Shown here piece by piece: positions 1-13,263 of a stretch of 64,000 nt of DNA. The stretch covers positions 18,716,304 to 18,780,303 of the forward strand of contig OZ234496.1 in assembly GCA_965153455.1 (NCBI GenBank), read 5' to 3'. The position numbers and the translations under genes are program-made. The notes under the pieces are model-generated. The model worked only from the letters and a program-made list of their open reading frames with translations. It had not been told where the DNA came from and did no database searches. Each line of letters begins with the position of its first letter. Within the stretch, counting starts at the first letter, position 1. Source of the DNA: Sphagnum compactum (lineage: Eukaryota > Bryophyta > Sphagnopsida > Sphagnales).

Positions 1-1799
1 AGATAATTATGTCCTATTTCAAATTCTTATTTCCTCTACTAACCACATGGAAATGAATTAAAAAAAGGATGTTTGAAAATCGAGAAGTAGCAATTGTTTC
101 TTCCATTCGTTTCTTCCATCATTTATTATGTTATGATGGCACATGTTATTATGTTAAAATAGGATTGTGTTTCTTTCATTAGTATGACACAACAAAAAAA
201 ATTAAATGAAAATTCTCCTTACAAGGAAACTCAAATTTTGATTAATTTTTTAATTTAAAACAATTCTTATGGTTAATGTTTATAATGTGATGTACATGTT
301 ATTTAGGGTTAAGATTTAAATGTGTGTGTGCTTGTGTGTACCAAAGTTACCCTTAATGTCTTTGAAATGATCAAAATTATTATGAAAAATCCTAAGGCTT
401 CTTTCAAAACTATTTTCAAAGTTCAAAGGATTATGAGGAAACAAATTAACAATAAATATTCTTAAAAATTTACAAGACTTATAATTTTATAATTTTGTGC
501 ACTTGTAATTTGATTTTCAAATATGACAAATCGTAGAACTTGATGAATGTCTATGTAGGATTTTTGAAAGTAGAAAATGGCAACATGGTGCTTTTGATAA
601 TGGTCAAATTTAATTTTTGTTACTTTTGATACATTGATAAAACATTTAAACAACACTTGTGTAGTAAAGGTATTTGCTAGGTAGATTAAATACATTCTTT
701 ACCTATAATTTCAAATTCAATTTTCATTTTTTTATTTGAGTTTTTACACTTTAAATTTTAATATTATAAAATCACATAATCATACACACTACATAATATA
801 AGAAACTTGCAAATTTTCTTTTGAAAAACATGTTTATTTATTTTTTTAAAAACATGATTAGTGAAAGCTTATAAAAGATGAAGTTGACATATGCTTAAAA
901 AAATTAATGAACTTTTAAAAGGTGTATTGCATAATATAAATAAAGACTCAAAAAATATCATCTACCAATCTTGTCAACATAAGTTATAACATTTGCATTT
1001 TTAATTTATCTTATGTTTGGTTTGCATGAATTGTCAAAAATTAAAGTTATTTAATCCTTATTCATTATCAAGTGTTTTATTCAATAGGTTCATATAATCT
1101 TCCTTAAGTTGGCATAAGATCCATGTAATTTGACATTATTTAAAAAATTACATCTGTAAAAATAAAATTGGAAATTTTGGATTTTTTTGAATAATATATC
1201 ATGAACATCAACATTGACTAGCATGATTGTCAACAACATCATTATTGACATCATCATCATCAATGAATTTTATTCATTTTTCATTTCAAATGTAATTCAT
1301 TTATTTATTTCTCTTTTTTAATTATTATTTATAATTCAAAGCTGATTTTAGTCTATTCGTAATTCATTCACAATTCATTTTCTAATTCATTTATAGTTCA
1401 CTTATAATTAAAATATTTACAAAAGATTTTTGAACGGTAGCATATAAAAACTTACATGGATGTATTTTTTGAATTAGGTCCTAAATGGTATTAAATATGA
1501 ATTTTTTTTCAAAATTGGTAAATTGTGTGCTTTGAATTTTGTAATTCAAAAATAATAAAAGTTTCAATACATCACATAATGTCAAAAAAAATAAGCATTG
1601 TTATAAAAAAATTGTTTAAAAATCGAAAAAAATAGTTATCAAATGTACCTAACATTTGTTACACCAAGACAATGAAGGTGAAGATGTACCTTTCCTCATG
1701 CCTTCCAAAAATATCCTCACAAAATAAGCAAATTAAACAACCCATAACAAAGGAATAAATAAAATTCGATAAACCTTTGACAAAAACAAAAAATTTACA
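1..1799. other. AT-rich intergenic DNA, no gene seen
   Basis: Very AT-rich sequence with long A and T runs and stops in all frames. A short ATC-rich stretch lies near 1240-1262. No coding similarity, splice-bounded exon or terminal repeat could be recognised by reading; it is most likely decayed transposon sequence. Confidence 0.5.
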
Positions 1800-2325
1800 A
1801 TTGGATGCTTGAACAATGTTTAAACATTATTTATTGCAAAGACTCAGTGTTTGAAGGATGGTTAAACATCACCTGGTATAAACAAAAATGTATTTATAAT
1901 GGGGTGCTTGAACCATGATCAAACTTCACCTTTTATAAAAGGAGAAAATTATTTTTGCAATCACGTATTTAAATCATGATCACAACTCACTTGTTTAAAA
2001 AAAAATTCACAATAAGGTGCTTGAACTATGATCGGACCTCACCTATTAAAATTTTAAAAAAATCATAACAAGGTGTTTGAACTATGATCAAACCTCACCT
2101 ACTAAAAAGAAAATATATTTACAACACAATGCTTAAATCATAGTCAAACCTTATCTATTTTTATTTTTAAAAAAATTGCAACAAGCTGCTTAAACCATAG
2201 TCAAACCTCACCTATTGTAAAAAAACTTTTTTTATAATAAGGTGTTTAAACGTGATGTTTAAGACATGATCAAATCTCACTTATTACAAAGAAAAAATCC
2301 TTTCTACAATGAGGTGTTTGATGTT
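1800..2325. repeat. Degenerate minisatellite, about 10 units of 50-60 bp
   Basis: A core resembling GGTGCTTGAACCATGATC followed by AAACCTCACCTATTA recurs near 1803, 1850, 1901, 1963, 2014, 2070, 2127, 2185, 2240 and 2310. The cores are separated by A-rich spacers of variable length. Units differ by substitutions and small indels, so the array is old. No open frame runs through it. Confidence 0.75.
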
Positions 2326-5300
2326 AGGTTCATTAGTTTAGCTACTTAGTTAAGTCCCACTTAGTTAGAAATAAACTGAGTTAGGTAAATTGATTAATTT
2401 TATTTAGAACCAATTAAGGTGTGAACACAATTTGACATATTTTATCATGAAATATAATCTCAAGTTGTGTGATCTCAAATCACTTTTGAAAATTTAAGAT
2501 TCCAAACCATAGTGTTTTCATGTTTTTTTTTGCGTTATGCAATTTTATTTTATTCATGGTCTTGTTATTTTTATGTTTTGGGCTTGGATTCTTGTTTGTT
2601 GCAAGTGAGTTGCATTTTTAATCACCAAAGTGATTAGTTGGTTTTGTGCTACAATTAGGCTAGATTTGTTTTGCACTAAATTTTGATTTGGTTTTGTATG
2701 TATGTTATGCATGGGATTTGGTTAATAGCAAGTGCTAAGTAGTTGTGTTTTGTTTATGTTATTACATGTTGTTTATGTAGGAGTTTTACTTGGGGTGGAA
2801 ACACTGCTTATTTGTTTATTGGTTTGCTTCGTAGGCAAAAGTGAATGATTTTGTGAAGGTTTTTCGTGAAAAACTACTTTGGGAGTTGAACCCAAACAAG
2901 GCTTGAACCCTGGAGTTTGAAACTTGCACAAAGTTGTGAAGAAATGAAAAAAAACTCTAGAGGAAGGCCTTTGGTTTCTCCCAAGGGCGGCTCTTGTTTT
3001 TCTTTTTTTTAATTTATCTTTTTCTCCAACATTCCCTATCCTTTTTCTCTCTTTCTGGGTTTTTTTAGCAAATGCATTAAGCGACAACAGCAACAAGGAG
3101 CACCGCCACCGCTATTGTTGCCACCCACAAGTGCCACCAAATTCCCTAGAACCAAGGGGGAGGGAGTGCGGAACATGTTCAGTAGCAAGCCACTATAACC
3201 TAAAAACAATGTTAGATGTTTTCTGTGGATGAAGAACACAAACCCTAATTCGGATTGGTGGTTGAATTGATGGCGGCGCAGTGCTTCAACGACGTCGAAA
3301 AATTTGCTTCTGATGTGTTTCTGTTTTTGGTGTGTTTTGTTGCTTTGTAGGTTATGACAAGGGAGCTTGGTGGGTTAAGTTATGAGATGGAGCGCAATCT
3401 TTGTTGCTCAATGAAAACTTGTCATAAGTTTTGTGGATCATGTTTCTGCAAGGAGATTGGCGGGATGATTTCAGACAAGCGAGGAGATGAGGTGATGATG
3501 AGGATATTTGATGCGGGTTGATGAAAGTGAAGGCGGGCTTTTTGGCAATGAAGAGAAGCTAAGTTGCTAAGACCTTTTGGAGTACTACAGAGTAGGTGTT
3601 GGATTTGGATTTTGAGTTTTGTGAATAGATAGAAATAGAACTTGATTAGAATTACTAGAGAAGAAGAATCCTAACGATTGAACTTTCGCTACGTTAAGAA
3701 TGTCAGGAAGAGGTTTAGAGGTGTTTTGATGTGTCTTTTTAGGGACCAACACAAGGGAAAGGATGAGAGTGTCTAGGATTTCTGGAGTGGTTGTGTGCTA
3801 GCTCATATTTGATGTTTTTGGGGATTTTAAATTGAGTGTAGAATGTGTTTTGTCCTGAGAAGAATACCTGCTACATTGTGGGAGCTCCAGAGGTTTTGGG
3901 ACCGAAGGGATATTGGGGAGTGGAATTGATTGTACTTATTGATCCTGCCCTGAATCTTTGTCCAGTTTCTGATATTGAACCATGTTGGAATAATAGAGTT
4001 AATCTCTGTGTGGATTCTGTTGTTGGGTATGAGCTGCCACCTCACAAGAACAACTTGTTGACTCCTAGAGAGGAAATCGAGATGAGCGACTGATCCCTTG
4101 TGGTCCATAGAATTAGAGCAATGGAACTTAAATGTCTATAAGGATCTTGAAGAAGAAAAAAATATTTGAAGCAGAATCATTCTATTTCAGTGAAAGTTTC
4201 AGGAATATACATTAGTCTATGTATGTCCAGCAATGGGGTTGTGCACACTGCAGAATGTATCCCCCTTTCTTTTTGGTGACACCACCATTAGCCATGTGTG
4301 TTGAAGGAGGTAGGGACTCCCTTCCTGACCTTGTAATTGGAATTATAACAAAGAAGAAGAAGAAAAAGGAAGAAAAGATGAAGGGAAAAAAAAAGGAGGG
4401 GGGATGGTGATGGTAGGAGTGTGAAGCTTCGTGATGCCATCGCCATGAACTCCAAGTTCATTTGAATGTCCCCCGAACATGCAAGGTTTGGCAGGTTGGG
4501 AAGTTTGTGAGGCTTAAAGGAAGCTTAAGATAAGTGGGTTCGAAGGGTTCCAATCTAGGCTTCCCTTTTTATTTTTTATTTTCTGAACCTAAGGGATAGG
4601 TTCAACATTAATCCGAACTTGCCAAGATTTTTATTATATTATATTATATATATACATTTTTTATCCATCTACAAGCATTTTCATCCATGATAAAAATATT
4701 CCATCCATCCAAGGTTTTATTTGTATTTTAAATTTCATTCAAGTGGCCAATTTTCACCCCTAATTTGGATTAAAATTTGTCATCCATCCACAAACTTTGA
4801 AAGTCCGTAACTTTCACATATGACGTCGGATTGGAATGATTTTTACATTGTTGTATTTATCTTGTGGAGTTTTAGTGGCTTGCAAGTGTGCAAATTTTTT
4901 GTCAATTACAAGTTTGGAGGTCTAGAAGTTATTTTCCTTATTTTTTGAATTAGTTTTCATTAATTCTTGAGAAATTCATATGTTTAACATATAAGGTTGA
5001 ATTGACATGTTGTTTACATTGTTAAGTTTATGATGAGGAGCAGTTCAAGTGTGAATTTTTAGGCTAGTTGGAAATAGGAAGATTTAAAGGCTTATTATAG
5101 GGCATAGGGTGGGTTTTGGCTAATATTTTGGTACTTAACATTTTGTTAGTGAGTATTTTTTTTGCCCCTTATAGGTGGAGGATTGTTGCACCATGAACAA
5201 ATGCAAAGGATTTGAATTCCTATCATGATTTTTGTGTAGGAATCACAAAAGTGGAAATTTGTGTTGCATGATTTATGCATTTCCATGTCTGTTTGTTGGG

Positions 5301-7076
5301 TTGCACCCGTTTCTTGTTTCTTGTTAGCATGTTGGTCAAATTGTCATATGTTTTTAGGGGGTAGGGGATTATTAAAATGTGTGCCATTCAACTATGACTT
5401 GAGGGTGAATACATGCATTTAGGTTGATCTCTTAGTAATATGTGCCTATTGTTTAGTGTGAAACTTCGGGTGAAAAGTTATGTGCCTTCCCATGTGTGTC
5501 ATTATTGCCATAATGACCTTGGGGGTTGTGCTTGGTGTGGTTAATTACCAAGCATGAGACAAGGCCACCACCTAACCTTGATCATTGAATAGGTCCTATT
5601 TGACTTTTGGTCCACTTGAACATGTTTGTGTTTTAATCAAGGTATTAAAAAATGCAATTGCAGATATGTTTGAATTTTGATCATCATGATGTCCCTTTGC
5701 TTGTTGTTATGATAAGACTAGGTTGATGACCAATAAATTACCTTGTTGCATTCACAATGTGCGTCAATTTTGTTGGCCCTATGATATGTTTTTGTAAATG
5801 CAAGTGCCTTAACCATACAAGGTGCAACAACCCTAAGTTCATATTATGAGGTTTGTGTTTTGAAGGTTTGGTTAAGTTGTAACAAGTTTAACATCCTTAT
5901 AAATTTAATTAATTTGAGCTATCATAAGTGTAACATCCTTTTGTGATTGGATTATAAAGGTGAACGTTGAAAATAAAAAGATCCCTAAACTAATTAATGC
6001 CATAAACATCCTAATAATTTAATAGTTAATTAATAATGATAAACTTATTGTCTATTACCAAAGGGATGATGCTAGTGAGATTAAATAATTCATGTTAATG
6101 AGTGGTTGATTATAATCAACCCAATCACTAAGAGATTTTTAAAAGGATTAAAATAAGGATCCTATTTTCATGGGTTCAATGTGATCTTTGTATGGCTTTG
6201 TGCAAAAGGAAGATTAGAGGAGGATTTAGAAGGGATTCTAAGGGCATTCGATGGGCTGTAATTTTCAGTTGGAGTTAAGAGCTCTCTTTTGAAAAGGTGT
6301 AGCTGTGAAACACTAGAACGACAAGAGTAGTTAGGCATTGTAATAGTTGAGTTTTCCCCTGCTCTTTATACTTCCACTGCCAATTTCAAAGCAATCAGCA
6401 ATATCCAATACATAGTCTAGTATCAAAAATACCCATCCACTCAGCACAAGAGGGCCAAATTTTACCAGCTACCACTAATAGATTATCAAAAGTTACCAAT
6501 TGCTTCTCTGTTCACATAATTGTCAAGTTTCACGAATAGAAAAATCATGAATGTGGAATTGTAAACTGAAAAGACTCAGTTTCATTCAACTCAGCCATTA
6601 ACAATGGACCAAGTGGATCTATTATCTCAAGTGGCAGTCACCCATGAAGATGTTCAAACTTCCCTTTCAGGTGACTAGCATTCAGAGGTGCCTGCAAAAT
6701 GTCAAGGTGCCCCCCCAAATTTAGCATCATCACCTGGGTCCTTTGTGCAAGTTCAATAAATGACATTGATTACCGAAGTCCATGACCCATGAATCTGCCT
6801 TCAAGAATAGTCTTATTTATGCCAAAGAAAGAGCACACTCAACAGCTGATGGTTTGATACAAATCAAATTGCACTAGCTACACCCAAATGTCTTTACAGC
6901 CCAGGTTCCAAAGTGGTAGTCGACTCTCATTATTCAACAAACTAAAGCCATCATAGGATCTGTCTTTGTCAACCTTGGCTAAAGCTTGGTCAGCAAGCAT
7001 GAGAATAAAAGTTGCTGGTTAAGTGTACATTCATGAGCCTTGAAATAAATAGGTCTAATATCCAACCTGACATCTG
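2326..7076. other. Intergenic DNA with unrecognised short open frames
   Basis: No recognisable gene. An 82-codon open stretch ends at the TGA at 4091-4093 (plus strand), and a purine-rich A/G tract lies at about 4350-4400. A 107-codon minus-strand frame at 2773-3096 is low complexity and lysine rich. I could not connect any of these to a known family or to splice-bounded exons. The part nearest 7.0 kb may hold the 3' untranslated region of the esterase gene on the minus strand. Confidence 0.4.
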
Positions 7077-7355
7077 ATGGTTAGCTGGGCTCTAGGCAGA
7101 TACTATCTTCATCAAGTCCTGAAGCAAAAAGGCTTAACAAGAGAAAAAGGCTTCTACACTTGCACTTACCTTTCAGGTTATTTACCAAGAATGCTCTGGT
7201 CACCACCCAGACTCATGCTTCCCTGCCAAAAGGAAACAACTGTTAAACTCATCATGCAAACTCTAAGAGAAAATGTGAAGGGAAATCTTAACACCTTCAA
7301 TTTGGAGATCAAAGACCCTGAAGTAACACATAACAGACCGAGAAGAACATATAAA

Positions 7356-9541
7356 CTACTCAGAATCATCAGGAAAACCAGAAAGGATTAGAACAAGTAC
7401 ATGAGCAGTGTTGCCTTCCTTGGCCTGAAAGATACTGGGTGGGTTCTTCCAATCAATTTCAGAAAATGGTGGAAAGTCCATTGGCAGTTCATCAGCTGTC
7501 AAATATGGCCTACAGTTAAGCACATTTACAAGCTCCTCAAACACAACTCTGTTTCCTCTGGGTGTGAGATGGAGCCCATCACTGTCATCACAATGTACAC
7601 ACACATTAACAACAATTAAAGATAGAAACACATGGACACTGCTGAGTGTGAACTGTCATAGATAAGCAAGTGTGTCCTGTGGATGTACAAACATCATCTC
7701 CTGTTTATGATGAGAAGTGACATTGTGATTGGAATGAAATTAACCTAGATGAAATGGTTGTGAGTGTTTGTAGAGCATGCCACTCTCCTGCTACCTTCAG
7801 ATTCATTTCACCTTACAAAAGGTACGAGCTTGTTGTTTCCCAGTGCATCAGGCTATGAAGGTAAACATGTTCATGCCAGCCCAGACATGTTGCCTTTCCA
7901 GCAGTCAGGATCATTCATGTACCAACCTGAGATAAGCCTGCTGCCAGTTTTGTGTCTGTTGAAAGAGAGACCACAGGTCAATGACAGGAACACCTGCTTC
8001 CTTGGCCACATCTTTGCAAGCCTGTGCATAGAGCTTTGTAACTTCATTGGTGCGCTCTGGAAGCTCTTCTGCTTTATCACCATATGTCGTCCTGTCATTT
8101 CACTAAACCATCAAACCTGGACTACCAAGTATCTCAGCCACAGAAAGCATGGAAGTAGGCTGTTGCTGACCTGGCATATACACGGCGTCCCACCTCATCA
8201 ACTGGAGGAGGTGTGATCAACACCACCACTGTTGTTTCTGAATTGCCCTGCACCCAAATTGTTGTTGGTAAGATAAGAATCAACTGGGAAGTCATTGGTC
8301 ACTGGAAACCACTGCACCAATGTCCTTGTGCCTGTTGAATCAAAGAAGTGATAGGACACACAATCCATGGAGATTTTACACAATGCATAAATATAGCAAG
8401 GAGCCCACACACCCAATCACACCAGCCATAAAGTTGACCATCCTGACAAATCAGCAAATTCAAAATCCAAAAGTGAAAGGAAGGTGGATGAACTCTCGGA
8501 AATCTTTCAAAATACTCCACAAATCCAACAATTCTGAAATAATGCCAGTCAATTGCACTCCCTTCCTGATACTAGCTATGTTTGATGAAATTAGGGAATC
8601 GAAGTAGCTGCATGGTTCCACTTTCTAGGAGATGAGAAAGATAAGATTGTTGATTGCAAAGCTGTAGGGCGGACCTTTATGTGTGACACAATCTGATGCA
8701 AATTTGCCTTGAACTCAGAGATAGGAACATGCTGCCGCTGGCTGCCACGGTCTGGCAAAGCTGCATCGTTTGCTCCAAAAAACACAGTCACGACTTCAGG
8801 TGCTGAAGACGACTGATTCCCATCATCCCAACCAGCCCAAAGGAAAGCTTCAGCATGTTTGAAGCAATGCAGGTCAACAATACCTTTTGCTCACTTCCTG
8901 TCCAAATTTGCATTACATTTTTGTGTAAGCAAATAACCAAATCAGATCTTCACAAGATCACAGCTAGTTCCTGGCTCTCTGTGTAAGCACTACTTTCCAA
9001 ATGCTGAAACAAACAAATTTGAAACCAAAGATATTCTCCAGTGTCTTACCCACCTTTGGAAAAACCTTGTCCAGAAGCGACAGAGCCCATCTAGTGTTGT
9101 ATCCACTGTATCCCCGCAGAAACACATCTGCCTGCCACCCAAAGACCAATCAAAGCTCCGCTTGTAAACAACCCCCCAAAAAAAATAAAAAAATCCCTCA
9201 AGAAGACCTAAAGACAAAAACCTAACGAAACCCTAATTTCTTCGCCCCATGAAAAAAGAGAGTAGGAAAAAACCCTCCTCCAATGCCCACAGTTCACAAA
9301 CTTCCGGCATCTTTATACCATCCCTCTGCCACACATAGGCCCTACAGAAAAGGAAACAAACGGAAGGGTGAGACAAGAGAAAAAATGAAAATGAGAGAGT
9401 TGGGACATCAAAGACGGACAAGATAAAACCTACTTTACGGGAGTAGAGATCGGCTAGCGCAGCTCCCCACCCTTCATTTGCGAAGGAGTGTTGTGTAATG
9501 GAGTCACCAAACAATACAAAATGTGGACGCAATCTTGCCAT
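7356..9541 (-). CDS. SGNH/GDSL esterase, CPRD49/IAH1-like, 6 exons
   Basis: Exons on the minus strand: 9434-9541, 9054-9131, 8675-8812, 8171-8247, 7927-8091, 7356-7581. They join in frame (792 nt, 263 aa) with a GT donor and AG acceptor at every junction. The protein shows the hydrolase blocks in order: nucleophile block FGDS (Ser14), a block II glycine in [10 protein letters not shown] (about 42-51), block III GAND (75-78), a VLITPPP strand, an LPERTNE motif, and block V DGLH (Asp190, His193). This is the plant isoamyl-acetate-hydrolysing-esterase-like subfamily, a compact, probably cytosolic enzyme of about 240-260 aa without a signal peptide; none is seen here. The natural substrate in plants is not established. 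The weakest points are the exon 3 start, which could lie slightly upstream, the GTCCGC donor, and the C-terminal 25 or so residues, which could be altered by a further splice. A TATAAAG on the minus strand at 9845-9851 is a possible TATA box. Confidence 0.9.
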
Positions 9542-9844
9542 TTTTGCTCACACACAACAGCAACAGCAACCACAGCAGCCAGCAAGCAAATCTGTGGGGG
9601 GAAAGTGCAAGTGAAAATGCAAGAAGCTTTCACACTTTACTTAACACCATCCACAAAGAAGCAACTAACAACAAACAAATGCAACAACAACAAGCTCTTC
9701 TGACTGCTGGCTGCTGCTCGTGGAAGAAGGGATAACGGCGGTGTACTGCAAAAGCTCAAGTAAAACGCCACTTTTGTACACGATTTACGACTTTCAATAG
9801 AACACCATTTTTTGTACATTACTTACGACAAATTTTGGAAGCGC

Positions 9845-9851
9845 TTTATAT
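9845..9851 (-). promoter_or_regulatory. Possible TATA box of the SGNH esterase
   Basis: Read on the minus strand this is TATAAAG, about 300 bp upstream of the esterase ATG. It is placed by consensus only; no transcription start is visible. Confidence 0.3.
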
Positions 9852-9869
9852 TCTGGCGACAAGCTCGAA

Positions 9870-11590
9870 GGCAAATGTCTACATATGGCGAATTGTTGAT
9901 AGGGTCTTTGAAATAAAAAAATATGATGAATTTAGTGAACTTTTCTATTTAAAAAAAATCCTTTTGGCACTTGGCAGTTCCCCCTTTTTTTTGGTTTCCA
10001 AGTGCTGAATTTTCGCCCCAAAATAATAAATCACTGAATTAGACCAAAGTTGTTACTATATATTTTTGGAAACATTTTGCCAAATTTTTGTGATCACAAA
10101 ATGTAAAAAGAAAAAACACCTGCAACTAAACTGTAAGAGAAAATAAGAAAGTGTGGTGCCTAACAAAACAAGGGGTGTGTCACATTGTGGTCTTGCCATT
10201 TACATTAAAAAGGATCTTAAGGCAAAAGAAGAATTATGGAAACTCAAATATTTCACCATGCAAAAATATACCAATCTTCAAAAAAATCCTCTAAAAACCA
10301 AAATCCTTCAAGATATTATAATAACTCTATAACTAATCTCAAGTTTCAACACAAGCCAAAATATCATGTTTCAAGAATCCTCATATAATAGAAATAGACC
10401 TATTATTATTATTATTACCTAGGGGCCTATAAAAATCCCTTAAGCTACTATACTCTATAATGAATCTAAACATAATATCCTTAAGGGCCTTGGTAGGCAA
10501 GGCCAATAAAACACCACTTTTGTGCACGAAGTTCCACCCGGCTTCATAATTTGGTAAAAAGGAAAAACAGCCAGCTGTAAGAGAATATAAAAAGTGGTGG
10601 CGAATATTCGTGCTGCTTCAGGAGTCAGGCGTCAGCATTGTTTGTATTTTGGGTGATTTTTTTTCTTAAAATGGCGAAAATCGAGTATTTTTTTGAGTTT
10701 TTTTTGAGTTGCTAAATTTCAAAAATAAGTTTTGAAGTTTTTATTTTTGAAAAAAAAATTGCACCAGTTTCTATAGTAAATTGCAGTAGAAATTTAAAAA
10801 AGTGGTGGCAAAATATTCCTCTGGCTGGCCTCAGCAGAGTTTTTTTTAAAGGCGATTTAAACAAAATATGGTGAAATTATATAGTGTTTTCTGAGTTTTA
10901 AATTGCTGAATCCTGAAAAATAATAATTATTTTTTCAAAGAATTCAACAGAATCTGTACTAAAGTTCCAGTAGGTAGCCAAAAATATAGAAGGATGCTTA
11001 AAGATTTTTTTTTTTCATATATATTTTTTCTCACCAAATCTGGGTGAATCTTCTTATGGATGATTGCCACTTCAGCTACATCAAAAAATTGAAAAATAAA
11101 GCACAGCTTTAAACCCACAAATTAATATCCACTTGACATGTCTTGGTGTAAAAAATTCAAAATTGTCTTTTTGTTTTGTTTTTTTGGGTGCATGGCAAAT
11201 ATTCAGCAGAAAGTCTGTAGGTAAGGATGCTTGACTAAGGTAGAAGCATCCTAATATGTTATTGTACACTAAATTGCACTCTATTATTGCATGTTATAAT
11301 TGTTCAAATCTTTTGAGAATGCAACATTGCAATAATAAGTGAATTAGGGTTGCTTTAGAAGGTGTACAATATGTCTTGAAGAAGTCATTTTCGGATTCAG
11401 TTTTTAAAGATGACTTAATGAATTAGTTCATTTTGTTATGATGTTCTTGTCACACTTTTATTGGGTGCATTTTCCTTGTGTTGTTTGCTCAAAAGGAATT
11501 CATCACAAATTTCCATAGTAATTAGAATGTTCAAGGCATTCCACTTGAATGTTTTAGCTTAGAAAGTTGATGTAGTCCTTGGAAGCCAAT
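9870..11590. other. Intergenic DNA with internal degenerate duplications
   Basis: No gene. Similar blocks occur twice or more: AAAACRCCACTTTTGT at about 9759 and 10508; CTGTAAGAGAAAATAA-like at about 10131 and 10575; GTGGTGGCRAAATATTC-like at about 10590 and 10797. The segment 10965-11090 belongs to the dispersed repeat also found near 26.7 and 28.0 kb. Confidence 0.5.
10965..11090. repeat. Dispersed repeat family, copy A (partial)
   Basis: Contains a GGATGCTTAA block and, about 70 bp on, a TTCTTATGGATGATTGCCAC block. The same two blocks occur in the same order in copies B (26.6-26.8 kb) and C (27.9-28.1 kb). It is diverged and probably an old non-autonomous element. Confidence 0.5.
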
Positions 11591-12740
11591 ATGGCCCATT
11601 TACTTGTGCCACAATTCTATAGCCAATTGTTGTTCTATTAAAAGAAGTAGTGATGTAGGTTGCTCATGTTTTGGTGGCATTGTTATTTCCAACTTATACA
11701 ATCCATTCACTAGATCTTTATAATCTATAATCAATATTTTATGAAATGTAATTGCTACAAGAATCCAACATGCTTGTTTTCCAAACATCACAACATACCC
11801 CATGTTTAGAATTGCCCTTACTAACAAGAGATTTCTTTTTATACCAAGCACATAAAGAACATTGTTCATGGTCTTTATTTCACCTCAGTATGCAACTATA
11901 ACATTGCCCTTGCCATACACCTTGTGGGTATGACCAACAACAAATTTAACACTTGCAAAGTCTACCATCCTTTTTACATTGTAAAAATTTCCAACTTTCC
12001 CAATTACATGGGCAAAAGCCCCATAATCAAGGTACAAATTACTATTATTGATTTGAGCTTTGTTAGTGTATGGTCATCTTTGCTACCTTGAACTCCTAAA
12101 GATTGGGAGGTTCCTTCTTTTATTTAATTAAAACTTGGCACATCCTTGTGCTCTTTTACATGGAGAATATTAAATTGTTGACAAGGTTCATTTGGCAAGA
12201 AGGGACATTTCCTCCCCCAATGCTTGGGTCAATTATAACAATTGTAGTTCCCAAAATGTTAATGAGTATTTTGGCAATAACCATAACTTGAAGGGTTTTT
12301 TTGCTTAGCTTCTTGTGCTTTGGGTTGATCCTTGTTGTCTTCTAATGTTTGTTCTTCTTTTGTTAGTTTGACCTCCTCATTTTCGTTCAAGTTCGTTGGT
12401 GAACAAGGCTTCATTAGTGGTATGAAACTACTTATTGTCATGTCATTGCTCCTCCAAAAGCAACATATTTGGTTGAAAATTTGTCAAATGTAGGCATTTG
12501 ATTTCCACTTAGTACAACTTGAATGAAACTTTCAAAAGATTTCGGTAAAATATAAAACGTGATTTGCACAAGTTCATTTTCTTGTAGCGATTTCTTAATG
12601 CTGATTAGTCGTGTGGTGATTTCCTTAATCTTTTTCAAGAAATCAACAATTAAACATGTTTCTTTCATCCTAATGGATAATAGTTTGTTGATGATGTAAA
12701 AATTGTGAACATCATTGTGAATTTCAAACAACTCCTACAA
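11590..12740 (-). pseudogene. Ty1/Copia retrotransposon remnant (gag, protease, GAG-pre-integrase)
   Basis: Read on the minus strand in the usual Copia order. A gag-like (UBN2) segment lies at 12731-12438, with the pattern of a copia coat domain (VDFLKKIKEI, LQENELVQITFYILP, SFESFI). A degraded zinc-knuckle region lies near 12240. Around 12060-11880 is a protease-like segment whose active-site block reads DYGA instead of D-S/T-G-A. A GAG-pre-integrase segment follows at 11869-11600 (NVLYVLGIKRNLL, ending ELWHK). An in-frame stop interrupts the protease stretch, and integrase and reverse transcriptase were not found downstream. The element is dead and truncated at its 3' side. Confidence 0.8.
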
Positions 12741-13251
12741 AGCCTTCCAACAAGTTCATGGATCATCCATGTCTACAACATAAGGGATTATATGATCCTT
12801 CATTGAAATGATTATTATTGCCAATGCATTGAATTTGTCTATGGTTGTTATAAATGTAGTTATGCCTATTATAGCTACATTTTCATTTTCAGTTGTTGAA
12901 GCTACATCTTCATCATTTCCTAAGGCTTCAACTTTTCTTATGTTGACCTCCTGAGCTTGTGCACCTATAGTTTTTTCCTTAGTCTTAATTACATGTAAGA
13001 TTAATTAGATCCAAAAAAATTATTTTCATAAAAATAGTCATGATTTTCATGTTAGATTTCATAATTGAACACACCTATTAGTTTGACTCAATTCTTGATG
13101 GTGATCATGTTTAGAAATTGTTCTTAATTCATGATTTAAGAATTCTTCAATTCCTTTTTCACTTGGGAACATTCCAAAATTTTTAACATTCTCTCAAAGA
13201 AATTATAACATTATGAAATTGAAGAAAACACTCTAATCTTCTATCAACCTT

Positions 13252-13263
13252 GCTTTAATACCA
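13252..13263 (-). other. Copia primer-binding site (initiator tRNA-Met type)
   Basis: The minus strand reads TGGTATTAAAGC, matching 10 of 12 bases of the plant Copia primer-binding site TGGTATCAGAGC. It lies upstream of the gag remnant and just inside the expected 5' LTR edge. The LTR would extend to higher coordinates from about 13264; its outer end was not found. Confidence 0.65.
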
